From the NCBI RefSeq assembly GCF_001427795.1, contig NZ_LMHJ01000001.1, forward strand, positions 2,505,664 through 2,569,663: 64,000 nucleotides of DNA. The letters are read 5' to 3'. The position numbers and the translations under genes are program-made. The DNA is from Nocardioides sp. Root682. GTDB taxonomy: Bacteria; Actinomycetota; Actinomycetes; Propionibacteriales; Nocardioidaceae. Shown here one piece after another: positions 32,103 through 39,915 of this stretch. The notes beneath the pieces are model-generated. The model had not been told where the DNA came from, did no database searches, and saw only the letters and a program-made list of their open reading frames with translations. The first letter of the stretch is position 1, and every line of letters begins with the position of its first letter.

Positions 32103-32257
32103 TTCAGCGGGCCGGCCACGATCGTCAGCGCGGTGTCGCTGAAGGTCTTGCAGTTGACGTCGCGGTCGTCGCTGAAGTAGCCGCGCTGGATGGCGGCCAG
32201 CACTCCGAAGACCAGCCAGATCACGACCACGATGCCGCCGATGCTCGTCTGTCTCAC
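32051..32257 (-). CDS. small conserved membrane protein
   Basis: 68 residues from the GTG at 32257 with AGGAGG 7 nt upstream. One transmembrane helix (SIGGIVVVIWLVFGVLAAI) followed by QRGYFSD, a Cys, and AGPLNYFGVNPKVECDTEPSE. The arrangement GGI(helix)QRxYF...C...VAGPLNYxGVNP is one I recognise as recurrent in small actinobacterial membrane proteins of unknown function. First stretch lies downstream of VanZ on the same strand with a four-base overlap, so it closes the VanY-VanZ transcript. Its 3' end overlaps the convergent ATPase gene by 52 bp. Confidence 0.78.
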   Translation of the reverse strand: MRQTSIGGIVVVIWLVFGVLAAIQRGYFSDDRDVNCKTFSDTALTIVAGPLNYFGVNPKVECDTEPSE

Positions 32258-32865
32258 GGTGCCCTCCTGGGGGTCGACGCTGTGGCCCCTGCAGTACCCC
32301 GAATCGGGTGGTTCACCGCGATTGGTTCGGCTCGGGGCGCGATGTCCCACCACGGCCACGACAGCACGGCGGCCACCGCGGCGCCGGCGGTGTTGAGCAG
32401 CACGTCGTCCACGGAGGAGACGCGGTCGAGCCGCAGCGTGTACTGAGCCGTCTCGATCAGGGCCGAGCAGCAGGCCGCGAGGACCACGATCCGCGGCAGT
32501 GACGCCAGCGACCGGAACCGCAGCGGGGCGAAGAAGCCCAGCGCCGAGAGCAGCACGAGGTTGCCGACGACCTGGATCTCGGACATCGTCTCGAGGTCGC
32601 GGAACGGTTCGAGGCTCACGGCACCAGTCACCAGACCCGCCTGGTTGCCGGGCAGCATCGTCATCCACACCCACGGCACCGTTCCGTGGACGAGCCCCAC
32701 CTCGGCGATCGACGTGCGCCAGGCCCGGCCGGGCAGCGCGCCGGTGCGGATCCGAAGACGGGCCAGCGCCCAGACCCCCAGCAGGGCAAGGGGAAGCAGC
32801 GCCAGCGCGCCCACGGCGATGCCCGTCGCCGTACCGAGGATGTCGTGCACCCCGTGGACCCTCAC
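32254..32865 (-). CDS. VanZ family protein
   Basis: 203 residues, about five transmembrane helices. VanZ-type motifs: GNLVLLSALGFFAPLRF, SALIETAQYTLRLDRVSSVDDVLLNTAGAAVA (quoted in parts; the ExxQ and SxxDvxxNtxGa pattern is the family hallmark). Start GTG 32865 overlaps the VanY-like stop (GTGA), so coupled translation. VanZ proteins can lower teicoplanin binding at the membrane; most family members have no proven role. Confidence 0.88.
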   Translation of the reverse strand: MRVHGVHDILGTATGIAVGALALLPLALLGVWALARLRIRTGALPGRAWRTSIAEVGLVHGTVPWVWMTMLPGNQAGLVTGAVSLEPFRDLETMSEIQVVGNLVLLSALGFFAPLRFRSLASLPRIVVLAACCSALIETAQYTLRLDRVSSVDDVLLNTAGAAVAAVLSWPWWDIAPRAEPIAVNHPIRGTAGATASTPRRAP

Positions 32866-33461
32866 TGCTGCAACCTCGGGTCCTCGGTCGGGTCGGCGTA
32901 CGGGCGCGGACAGCCGATCTGCCGTGCCTCGGGGCGCAGCTCGAAGTGCCACGGTTCGTTGCGATAGACCTGACAGAGGCCGTACGACGACCCGTGGCGG
33001 GCCAGCCAGGTCGTGGCGTCACCTTGCGAGATGTCGACGGCGTCACCGGAGACGTGGGCGGAGGTCTCCGGGGTGGCGACCCAGCGGGCCGCCTCCTCGC
33101 GCGAGCCGTACTCGTCGACCGCGTCGTCGAGCAGCTGCTCCTGGTACGCCTCGGAGCGCCAGCCGCTGTTGACCTGGAACGTGATGCCGCTGGCAGCGGC
33201 ATCGTCGGCGGCATCGCGGAGCGCCTGCAGGAGGTCGGAATCGAGGTTGGCCACCGCGGGGTAGCTGTCGTCGTGGACCGTCACCCCGTCCGGGACGACC
33301 CCGCCGTCGCGGCCCAGCGCGCCGCGATCGTGACCGAGGAAGGCGTCGAACGGCGTGGTGATCGTGGAGGAGGTGGAGCCCAGCACCTGCTGGCTCAACG
33401 GGACCGCGATCGCAGCGATGACAACGATCGTCCCGATCGCGATCGTCTTGGCGTGGTTCAT
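32862..33461 (-). CDS. D-alanyl-D-alanine carboxypeptidase, M15 (VanY-like)
   Basis: 199 residues: an N-terminal membrane anchor or signal (TIAIGTIVVIAAIAVPLS), then an M15B zinc peptidase domain with NSGWRSEAYQ near residue 98, zinc ligands H136 and D143 in AHVSGDAVDI, and H172 with catalytic E174-region in PWHFE. Would trim the terminal D-Ala of peptidoglycan stem peptides outside the membrane, the VanY reaction. Upstream region carries response-regulator-like direct repeats, and a two-component system is divergent, as in glycopeptide-resistance clusters. Confidence 0.9.
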   Translation of the reverse strand: MNHAKTIAIGTIVVIAAIAVPLSQQVLGSTSSTITTPFDAFLGHDRGALGRDGGVVPDGVTVHDDSYPAVANLDSDLLQALRDAADDAAASGITFQVNSGWRSEAYQEQLLDDAVDEYGSREEAARWVATPETSAHVSGDAVDISQGDATTWLARHGSSYGLCQVYRNEPWHFELRPEARQIGCPRPYADPTEDPRLQQ

Positions 33462-33496
33462 GGGTCCAGCCAAGGCAACGCGGCGTTGCCGGCGCG

Positions 33497-33528
33497 TATG
33501 CGGTTTTCGATATGCCGGCGATATGCGG
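33497..33528. promoter_or_regulatory. direct repeats, candidate response-regulator binding sites
   Basis: TATGC[C/G]GG-type copies at 33497-33503, 33511-33518 and 33522-33528. The last two belong to an 11-bp-spaced direct repeat of CGATATGC (33508-33515 and 33519-33526), the usual OmpR-family architecture, in the 90-bp region shared by the VanY-like and response-regulator genes. Confidence 0.5.
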
Positions 33529-33551
33529 GGACTCGTAGCATCGGCATTGCC

Positions 33552-34247
33552 ATGCGCGTGCTGATCGTCGAGGACGAACCCCTGCTTGCAGTTGCCATCC
33601 GCGATGGCCTGCGTCTCGAGGCGATCGCTGCCGACATCGCGGGCGACGGTGACACCGCGCTGGAGCTGCTCGCGATCAACACCTACGACATCGCCGTGCT
33701 CGACCGCGACATCCCCGGACCGTCGGGCGACGAGGTGGCCCAGCGCATCGTCGCGTCGGGCAGCGGGATGCCGATCCTGATGCTCACCGCGGCTGACCGG
33801 CTCGACGACAAGGCCACCGGGTTCGAGCTCGGTGCGGACGACTACCTCACCAAGCCGTTCGACCTGCGCGAGCTGGTGCTCCGGCTCCGAGCTCTCGACC
33901 GCAGGCGGGCCCACAACCGTCCGCCGGTCAGCGAGATCGCCGGACTGCGGCTCGATCCGTTCCGGCGCGAGGTCTACCGCGACGGCCGGTACGTCGCGCT
34001 CACTCGCAAGCAGTTCGCGGTGCTCGAGGTCCTCGTGGGTGCCGAGGGTGGCGTGATCAGCGCCGAGGAGCTGTTGGAACGGGCGTGGGACGAGAACGCC
34101 GACCCGTTCACCAACGCCGTGCGGATCACCGTCTCGTCCCTGCGCAAGCGGCTCGGTGAACCGTGGCTGATCGCGACGGTGCCGGGGGTCGGCTACCGGA
34201 TCGACACCACACCGTCGACCGCCACCGAGGGAGTCGGGCATGCGTAG
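33552..34247 (+). CDS. OmpR family response regulator (VanR-like position)
   Basis: 231 residues. Receiver domain with the acidic pair ED near residue 8, phospho-acceptor Asp in IAVLDRDIPG near 51, Thr in LMLTA and Lys in YLTKPF near 101; then a winged-helix DNA-binding domain (ALTRKQFAVLEVLV, VRITVSSLRKRL, IATVPGVGYRI). ATG at 33552; a TAGCAT hexamer ends 10 nt upstream. The histidine kinase starts 8 bp before its stop. It probably controls the divergent VanY/VanZ genes through the direct repeats. Confidence 0.93.
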   Translation: MRVLIVEDEPLLAVAIRDGLRLEAIAADIAGDGDTALELLAINTYDIAVLDRDIPGPSGDEVAQRIVASGSGMPILMLTAADRLDDKATGFELGADDYLTKPFDLRELVLRLRALDRRRAHNRPPVSEIAGLRLDPFRREVYRDGRYVALTRKQFAVLEVLVGAEGGVISAEELLERAWDENADPFTNAVRITVSSLRKRLGEPWLIATVPGVGYRIDTTPSTATEGVGHA

Positions 34248-35352
34248 GCAGCGGGGCCTGAGCGTGCGGCTCAAGCTGACCCTCAGTTACGCCGCGTTCC
34301 TGATGGTCGCCGGGACCTTGCTGCTCGCGGTGGTGTGGGTCTTCCTGCTGCGCTACGTGCCGGAGGTGACCAGCACGGGTGGGTACGTCGTGCCCGACCG
34401 GTCGTCCCTGCAGCCCGCCTTCATCCCGAACCGGTCCGACCTCGAGCGCGCCTTCGTCCCGAAGGCGGCGGCCATCCTGGGATTCCTGCTGCTCTTCGGC
34501 CTCGTGGGCGGCTGGGTGCTTGCCGGCCGCATGCTCGCGCCGCTGAACAGGATCACCCGCGCCACCCGCCAGGCCACGACCGGCTCGCTCTCCCACCGGA
34601 TCGAGATGGAGGGGCGCAACGACGAGTTCCGCCAGCTCGCCGACGACTTCGACGCGATGCTCGCCCGGCTCGAGGCGCACGTCGCCGAGCAACAGCGCTT
34701 CGCCGCCAACGCCTCGCACGAGCTGCGCACCCCGTTGACGATCACGCAGACCCTGCTCGAGGTGGCCCGCAACGAACCGACCCGCAACGTCGAGGAGCTC
34801 ATCGACCGGCTGCACCACGTCAACACCCGCGCCATCGACCTCACCGAGGCGCTGCTGCTGCTCAGCCGCGCCGACCAGCAGGCCTTTGCGCGAGGGGTCG
34901 TCGACCTGTCACTCGCCGCTGAACAGGCAACGGAGACCTTGCTGCCGCTCGCCGAGAAGCGCGGTCTCAGCATCGAGACGTCCGGTGACCAGGCGCTGAC
35001 CACCGGGTCGCAGGCACTCCTCCTGCAGATGACGACGAACCTCGTGCACAACGCGATCGTGCACAACCTGCCGGCAGACGGCGCGGTGTGGGTACGGACC
35101 GGAGCTCATCCGGCGGGCGTCGTACTCACTGTCGAGAGCACGGGCGAGATGCTCACGCCGCAGCTGGTGTCGACCCTCGTCGAGCCGTTCCAGCGCGGCA
35201 CCCAGCGGATCCGGACCGACCACGCGGGCGTCGGCCTCGGGCTGGCCATCGTGCAGAGCATCGTGAACGCCCACGACGGAACGCTCACCCTGACCCCGCG
35301 CCCTGGCGGCGGGCTGAGCGTCACCGTGGCTCTTCCGCCGTCGACGACCTGA
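34240..35352 (+). CDS. sensor histidine kinase
   Basis: 370 residues: two transmembrane helices (LTLSYAAFLMVAGTLLLAVVWVF and AILGFLLLFGLVGGWVLAG, quoted in parts) bracketing a sensor loop of about 50 residues, a HAMP domain, the H-box FAANASHELRTPL near residue 160, and an HATPase domain with NLVHNAIVHN and GVGLGLAIV. The short loop resembles VanS-type or intramembrane-sensing kinases. Overlaps the response regulator gene by eight bases. Confidence 0.93.
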   Translation: MRRQRGLSVRLKLTLSYAAFLMVAGTLLLAVVWVFLLRYVPEVTSTGGYVVPDRSSLQPAFIPNRSDLERAFVPKAAAILGFLLLFGLVGGWVLAGRMLAPLNRITRATRQATTGSLSHRIEMEGRNDEFRQLADDFDAMLARLEAHVAEQQRFAANASHELRTPLTITQTLLEVARNEPTRNVEELIDRLHHVNTRAIDLTEALLLLSRADQQAFARGVVDLSLAAEQATETLLPLAEKRGLSIETSGDQALTTGSQALLLQMTTNLVHNAIVHNLPADGAVWVRTGAHPAGVVLTVESTGEMLTPQLVSTLVEPFQRGTQRIRTDHAGVGLGLAIVQSIVNAHDGTLTLTPRPGGGLSVTVALPPSTT

Positions 35353-35354
35353 GG

Positions 35355-35732
35355 TCAGAAGGCCTGCGGACCCATCCGCTCCACCGCGACGAAGACGGCC
35401 AGCGCCAGCAGGACCACGGTGAAGGCGACACTCGGCCACTCGTTGCGGCGGGCGTGGGTCAGGGCCGCGCCGGCCATCGTGACGGCCAGGCCGATCGCGG
35501 CGGCCGGGACCAACCAGGTCGCGACATCGAACGCGCCCGGAAGGATCAGGCCGAGTGCGCCGGCGACCTCGGCTGCGCCGATGAGCTTGATCATCCCCGG
35601 GGAGAAGGACTCGGCCCAGCCCAGCTTCGGATCGGCGAGGATCTGCTCCTTGGACTTGGCCAGCTTCATGGTGCCGGCCATGAGGAACAGCGCGGCCAGC
35701 AGGCCCGAGACGATCCAGACGACGACGTTCAC
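35355..35732 (-). CDS. DoxX family membrane protein
   Basis: 125 residues and four transmembrane helices: VVVWIVSGLLAALFLMAGTMKL, then FSPGMIKLIGAAEVAGALGLILPG (in parts), and two further helices. The motif GxxKL and IGAAEVAGALGLILP are typical of the DoxX/SURF4-like group. Role unknown; some relatives take part in redox homeostasis. Convergent with the histidine kinase gene (2-bp gap). Confidence 0.85.
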   Translation of the reverse strand: MNVVVWIVSGLLAALFLMAGTMKLAKSKEQILADPKLGWAESFSPGMIKLIGAAEVAGALGLILPGAFDVATWLVPAAAIGLAVTMAGAALTHARRNEWPSVAFTVVLLALAVFVAVERMGPQAF

Positions 35733-35786
35733 GGGGACTCCCTTGGGTGACGGATCTTCAGGTCACCTCGAGGGTAGTGGACGTGT

Positions 35787-36161
35787 CTACGAGTCTGCGC
35801 GCTCGCCCGGTCCCTCGGGATGGGTGAGGTCGTAGGCCCGCGCGACCTTCTGCGGCACCACCATCCGCCATGCGTCGACCACGAACTCACGGGCCTCGAC
35901 CGGATCGAGAGCCGCCAGGTTCGCATGCACCCAGTGGAAGCGCAGGTCCGACTCCCGTGGCATCTGGAACTTGTCCGGGTTGCCGGCGACCAGTGCCGCC
36001 CGCTCCTCCTTGGGGAACGCGAACCCCATCACGGTCTCGTCGAGGGAGAACGCGACGTACACGATCTGCTTGACCCGGAACTTCAACCGGTTGCGCACGT
36101 ACACCTCGTAGGAGCGCTCGAGCTCGGAGCCCAGCGCCCGCACGTCCTCGATCGTTGCCAT
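35787..36161 (-). CDS. MmcQ/YjbR family protein
   Basis: 124 residues with the CyaY-like YjbR fold, e.g. RVKQIVYVAFSLDETVMGFAFPKEER (in parts), KFQMPRESDLRFHWVHANL and VVDAWRMVVPQKVARAY. The family includes small DNA-binding and uncharacterised proteins. ATG at 36161. Same strand as the DoxX gene, 54 bp apart; whether they share a transcript is unclear. Confidence 0.87.
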   Translation of the reverse strand: MATIEDVRALGSELERSYEVYVRNRLKFRVKQIVYVAFSLDETVMGFAFPKEERAALVAGNPDKFQMPRESDLRFHWVHANLAALDPVEAREFVVDAWRMVVPQKVARAYDLTHPEGPGERADS

Positions 36162-36199
36162 GGTTCGCCCAGCCTCTCACCGGACTCCAGAAAGAGGGC

Positions 36200-36220
36200 T
36201 TGACCCTGACGTAGCGTCAA
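36200..36220. promoter_or_regulatory. MerR-type operator/promoter of the ABC exporter operon
   Basis: TTGACCCT (36200-36207) and AGCGTCAA (36213-36220) form an inverted repeat with one mismatch and a 5-bp spacer. The left arm doubles as a -35-like TTGACC. Promoters activated by MerR proteins carry such a palindrome, and a MerR gene is third in this operon. Confidence 0.6.
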
Positions 36221-36237
36221 CCCTTGAAGGTGGGTCC

Positions 36238-37020
36238 ATGAACCAGACAGCACCTGCCATCGAGGTCGCCGGACTGCGCAAGGCGTACGGCGACCACACC
36301 GTCCTCGACGGCGTCGACCTCTCCGTTCCGGAGGGCACCGTCTACGCCCTGCTCGGCCCGAACGGCGCCGGCAAGACCACCATCGTCCGCATCCTGTCCA
36401 CCCTCACCACCGCCGACGGCGGCGCCGCCCGGGTGGCCGGGTACGACGTCCGTACCCAGTCCGACGGCGTACGACGCTCGATCGGGGTGACCGGGCAGTT
36501 CTCTGCGATCGACGAGCTGCTGACCGGCCGGGAGAACGTGCGGCTGATGGCCGATCTCGCCCATCTCCCGAAGCGTGAGGCCGCCGCACGAGCCAGCGAG
36601 CTGCTCGAGCGCTTCGGACTGACCGACGCAGCCGACCGGCGCGCGGCGACGTACTCGGGCGGGATGAAGCGGCGCCTCGACCTGGCCATGACGCTGGTCA
36701 ATCGACCGCGACTGATCTTCCTCGACGAGCCGACCACCGGGCTCGACCCACGCAGCCGCCGCGACCTGTGGCAGATCGTGCGCGAGCTGCTGACCGAGGG
36801 GGTGACGGTCCTCCTCACGACCCAGTACCTCGAGGAGGCCGACCAGCTCGCCCACCGGGTGGGGCTCCTCGACAACGGCCGGCTGGTCGCCGAGGGGACG
36901 CCCGCCGAGCTGAAGGCGCTGGCCGGAGGGGAGTCCCTGGACGACGTCTTCCTTGCCCTGACCGGCCACCCGGCCACCACCGACCCCACTGACGACAACG
37001 ACAAGGAGACCGTCCGATGA
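36238..37020 (+). CDS. ABC transporter ATP-binding protein (DrrA type)
   Basis: 260 residues. Walker A GPNGAGKTT, Q-loop TGQFSAIDELLTG, signature YSGGMKRRLDLAM, Walker B LIFLDEPTTGLD and H-loop LLTTQYLEEA. The ATP-binding domain ends near 215, with a short tail (GGESLDDVFLALTG) typical of the daunorubicin-resistance DrrA group. Exports drugs or lipids with the next gene. ATG 36238; the longer frame from 36160 runs through the operator. Probably induced by the MerR protein encoded downstream. Confidence 0.94.
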   Translation: MNQTAPAIEVAGLRKAYGDHTVLDGVDLSVPEGTVYALLGPNGAGKTTIVRILSTLTTADGGAARVAGYDVRTQSDGVRRSIGVTGQFSAIDELLTGRENVRLMADLAHLPKREAAARASELLERFGLTDAADRRAATYSGGMKRRLDLAMTLVNRPRLIFLDEPTTGLDPRSRRDLWQIVRELLTEGVTVLLTTQYLEEADQLAHRVGLLDNGRLVAEGTPAELKALAGGESLDDVFLALTGHPATTDPTDDNDKETVR

Positions 37021-37805
37021 CGACTCTCGCCCTCACCGCCCGTGACTCGGTCACGATGCTGCGCCGCAACCTCAAGCACATGGTCCGCTACCCGTCGCTG
37101 ACGATCATGTTGATCGCCCAGCCGGTGCTCTTCCTGCTGCTGTTCGTCTACGTCTTCGGCGGCACCATGGGCGCCGGGCTGCCCGGTGGCGGCGGGCGCG
37201 ACGACTATCTCGCCTACGTGGCGCCGGCGATCCTGCTCGTGACCGTCTGCTCGGTCGCGCTCAGCATCGCCATCTACGCGGCCAAGGACGCCACCGAGGG
37301 GATCATCGACCGCTTCCGGACGATGCCGATCGCGAAGTCCTCGGTGCTGACCGGCCTCGTCCTCGCAGCCCTGGTGCAGACCGCACTGGCGCTCACGGTC
37401 GTGTTGGTGATCGCCGTCGCGCTGGGTTGGCGTCCCGATGCCGGACCCGTCGGCTGGCTCGGTGCGATCGGTGTCCTGGCCCTGCTCGCCATCGCCCTCA
37501 CCTGGCTGTGTGTCGCGCTGGGACTCGCCGCGGACAGCGTGGAGACGGCGAGCAACAGCCCGATGTTCCTGGTGCTGCTGCCGTTCATCTCCAGCGCGTT
37601 CGTGCCGACCGACTCGATGTCGACCGGGCTGGCCTGGGTCGCGGAGAACCAACCGTTCACGCCGATCATCGACACCCTCCGCGCCTGCTTCGAGGGCCGC
37701 GCTCCGGGAGCCGACCTGGCCTGGGCCATTGGCTGGTGCGTGCTGATCACCGTGCTCAGCTTCGCGTGGGCATGCCGACTCTTCGCCCGGGCTCAGGCAC
37801 GCTGA
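37017..37805 (+). CDS. ABC transporter permease (DrrB type, ABC-2)
   Basis: 262 residues with six transmembrane helices of the ABC-2 family: a first helix after MLRRNLKHMVRYPSLTIMLIAQPVLFLLLFVYVFGGT (in parts), a helix in AYVAPAILLVTVCSVALSIAIYAAKD, and MFLVLLPFISSAFVPTDSM. ATGA overlap with the ATPase stop. Forms the membrane part of the exporter. Confidence 0.93.
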   Translation: MTTLALTARDSVTMLRRNLKHMVRYPSLTIMLIAQPVLFLLLFVYVFGGTMGAGLPGGGGRDDYLAYVAPAILLVTVCSVALSIAIYAAKDATEGIIDRFRTMPIAKSSVLTGLVLAALVQTALALTVVLVIAVALGWRPDAGPVGWLGAIGVLALLAIALTWLCVALGLAADSVETASNSPMFLVLLPFISSAFVPTDSMSTGLAWVAENQPFTPIIDTLRACFEGRAPGADLAWAIGWCVLITVLSFAWACRLFARAQAR

Positions 37806-37809
37806 ACCC

Positions 37810-38574
37810 ATGCTGACGATCGGTGAGCTGGCGTCGTACGCCGGAGTGACGGTGCGCGCCGTACGGCACTACCACGCGAAGGGGCTGCTCCCGGAGCCCG
37901 AGCGGGACCACTCCGGCTACCGGCGCTACGACGCCAGGGCGGTCGCCGACCTGATCAAGATCCGCACGCTGGCGGAGGCCGGCGTACCCCTCGCCCGGGT
38001 GCAGGAGCTGCTTGCAGCCGATCCTGTCGAGTTCGCTGCCGCGGTCACCGACATCGACCACCGGCTGCGTGCGGAGATCCGGGAACGCCAGCGGCACCGG
38101 GAGCGGATCGCCCAGCTCGCGGCCGGCGACAACCTCGCGCTGCCGCCCGAGGCGGTGGCCTACCTCGACCGGTTGCGGGAGGCGGGCGTCTCGGAGCGCC
38201 TGATCGAGGGCGAGCGGGACGCCTGGATCCTCGTCGCTGCGCAGCTGCCCGAGCACATGCCGCTGTTCATGGAGCTCAAGGGACAGCAGCTGGACGACCC
38301 CGTCGTCGCCGACTTCTACGGCGACCTCAACGAGGCCCTCGACTGGGCGCCCGACGACCCGCGCCTCCCCGCGTTCGCCGACCGGATGGTGTCGATGTTC
38401 GAGGCGGGCGAGCCGGCCGACCTCGAGGAGTGGGAGGCCTTCGAGCTCCCCGCCGACCTGGTCGAGCTGCTCGACACGGTCTTCCTCGACGCCGTACCCC
38501 TCGCCCGGACGTTGCTCGGACTTCTTGAGGAGCGCGGCTGGAGGGGTTGGACGAAGCTCGAGCGGATCAGTTGA
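37810..38574 (+). CDS. MerR family transcriptional regulator
   Basis: 254 residues. N-terminal winged HTH of MerR (TIGELASYAGVTVRAVRHYHAKGLLPEPERDHSGYRRYD, in parts), a dimerisation helix (about 80-115) and a C-terminal effector domain of about 130 residues rich in Asp/Glu/Leu with no Cys, so not a metal or redox type; it resembles TipA-like or drug-sensing members. It starts 4 nt after the permease stop, so it is co-transcribed with the exporter it most likely controls via the palindrome at 36200-36220. Confidence 0.92.
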   Translation: MLTIGELASYAGVTVRAVRHYHAKGLLPEPERDHSGYRRYDARAVADLIKIRTLAEAGVPLARVQELLAADPVEFAAAVTDIDHRLRAEIRERQRHRERIAQLAAGDNLALPPEAVAYLDRLREAGVSERLIEGERDAWILVAAQLPEHMPLFMELKGQQLDDPVVADFYGDLNEALDWAPDDPRLPAFADRMVSMFEAGEPADLEEWEAFELPADLVELLDTVFLDAVPLARTLLGLLEERGWRGWTKLERIS

Positions 38575-38582
38575 CTGCTCGG

Positions 38583-38628
38583 GACGTCATACGAAGTGGT
38601 CGCCGGAGCAGCCAGATCGTATGACGTC
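38583..38628. terminator. bidirectional terminator-like hairpin
   Basis: Perfect 12-bp inverted repeat (GACGTCATACGA at 38583-38594 and its complement at 38617-38628) around a 22-nt loop, located between two convergent stops. No T run; probable intrinsic-like terminator or transcription barrier. Confidence 0.5.
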
Positions 38629-38644
38629 TGGCGGGCCAGCCACG

Positions 38645-39313
38645 TCAGCGAACAGCCCGCTCCGCCAGCCGTACGGCGGCGTGCCGGACGATCGCGGCTT
38701 CCTCACTGTCGCGCGCGGCCTCGTGGGGAACCGCACCGCCGAGCAGGCCGGCGGGCTGGGTGAGCCACGCCCACACCTGCCACGCGTCCATCGTCGAGGC
38801 GAGCAGCGGCTCGAGCACCGGCACCAGTTCGGCGCGCACCTCGCCGGCGTCGTCGAGCTGGAACGCCGGGATCAGCGTGCCGCCGTCGTGGGACACGACG
38901 AGGAGGGCGTGCCGCTCCGCGGCCTTGTGTACGGCGAACCGGGTGGAGTTCTCCGACGTACCCCGGACCTCGGCCAGGCTCGCGTAGCCGTGCGACGCCG
39001 TGGCGAGCAGGGCCGTGCGGACCCGTGCCTGTCGCCGCAGCTGCACCAGCGCCAGCGGGACCGCGTGGGCCGGGTCGTCGCCGTCCTGGTGCAGCATCCG
39101 GTCCAGGGCCTCGATCTGGTCCGCGTTCATCGGCAGCCCGGTCGCGGGGTCGCGCCAGTGGGCGACCCCGTCGGCGTCGCGTTCGAAGGTCGGCAGGCCC
39201 GCTTCGCCCAGGTGCTGGGCGAGGTCGAGCTCGTCCAGCCACGCCGCCAGCTGTGTCCCGACCTCGGTGGATCCCGATGCGGTGGAACGGCAGGCGTGGG
39301 ACTCGTCGTGCAT
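38645..39313 (-). CDS. protein with Xre/MbcA/ParS-like C-terminal domain (tentative)
   Basis: 222 residues, no signal peptide. A middle helical part (VQLRRQARVRTALLATASHGYASLAEVRGTSE, in parts) is followed by a stretch with LLVVSHDGGTLIPAFQLDDAG and then WQVWAWLTQPAGLLGGAVPHEAARDSEEAAIVRHA. The pattern PAFQ...W..P...LgG..P.ea resembles the toxin-binding domain of Xre/MbcA/ParS antitoxins. No RES-type toxin gene lies beside it, so if related it is an orphan. Confidence in the family is moderate. Confidence 0.65.
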   Translation of the reverse strand: MHDESHACRSTASGSTEVGTQLAAWLDELDLAQHLGEAGLPTFERDADGVAHWRDPATGLPMNADQIEALDRMLHQDGDDPAHAVPLALVQLRRQARVRTALLATASHGYASLAEVRGTSENSTRFAVHKAAERHALLVVSHDGGTLIPAFQLDDAGEVRAELVPVLEPLLASTMDAWQVWAWLTQPAGLLGGAVPHEAARDSEEAAIVRHAAVRLAERAVR

Positions 39314-39355
39314 GGATCCAGCCTCCCACCGGAACCAGGCGTGTCCGACCAGGGG

Positions 39356-39805
39356 TCAGCTGGTGATCGAAGCGGGCTCGGTGCGCCCGACGATCAGCCG
39401 GTCGAGGGAGATCCGGCCCGCGCCCGTGCCGGCCAGGACGAGAGCGAGGAACCCGATCACACCGACCAGTTCCCAACCACCGGCCGAAGAGAGCACCTCG
39501 GTGCCGCGGTGGGCGTACCAGAACGCGCCGGCCATCTGGCCCACGACGAGCAGCCCGGCCAGAGGGGTGAGCAGCCCGGCGATGAGCAGGGCGCCGCCAC
39601 CGATCTCCGCCACCAGCGCGTAGGCGGCCGCGACCTCCGGCATCGGGATCCCCATGGCCGCGAAGCCGTCGGCGGTGGGGCCGAAGCCCGACTCGAGCTT
39701 GTCCAGGCCGTGGGTGAGCAGCACGACGCCGAGGCCCACGCGGGCGACGAGCAGGACGATGTCGCGCAGGGGAGCGGGTGTGCTGAATCCGAGAAGGGCG
39801 TGCAT
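39356..39805 (-). CDS. DoxX family membrane protein
   Basis: 149 residues and four transmembrane helices: LRDIVLLVARVGLGVVLLTHGLDKL with the family GLDKLE motif, then AAAYALVAEIGGGALLIAGLLTPLAGLLVVGQMAGAFWYAH (in parts), and a last hydrophobic segment. GGAGG lies 5 nt upstream of the ATG at 39805. An alternative ATG at 39859 also has a good GGGAGG site and would add 18 residues; TCAA-N4-TTGA at 39840-39851 lies between them and may be a MarR-like operator. Function unknown. Confidence 0.83.
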   Translation of the reverse strand: MHALLGFSTPAPLRDIVLLVARVGLGVVLLTHGLDKLESGFGPTADGFAAMGIPMPEVAAAYALVAEIGGGALLIAGLLTPLAGLLVVGQMAGAFWYAHRGTEVLSSAGGWELVGVIGFLALVLAGTGAGRISLDRLIVGRTEPASITS

Positions 39806-39915
39806 GGGTGCCTCCGAGTGGGCGTCGTTGATGAGCGGCTCAAGTAGTTGAACCTTCATCCAGACCCTCCCGGACGATCCTGTGGGGTTCCTGAGGGAAT
39901 CCCGTGCACCTCCCG

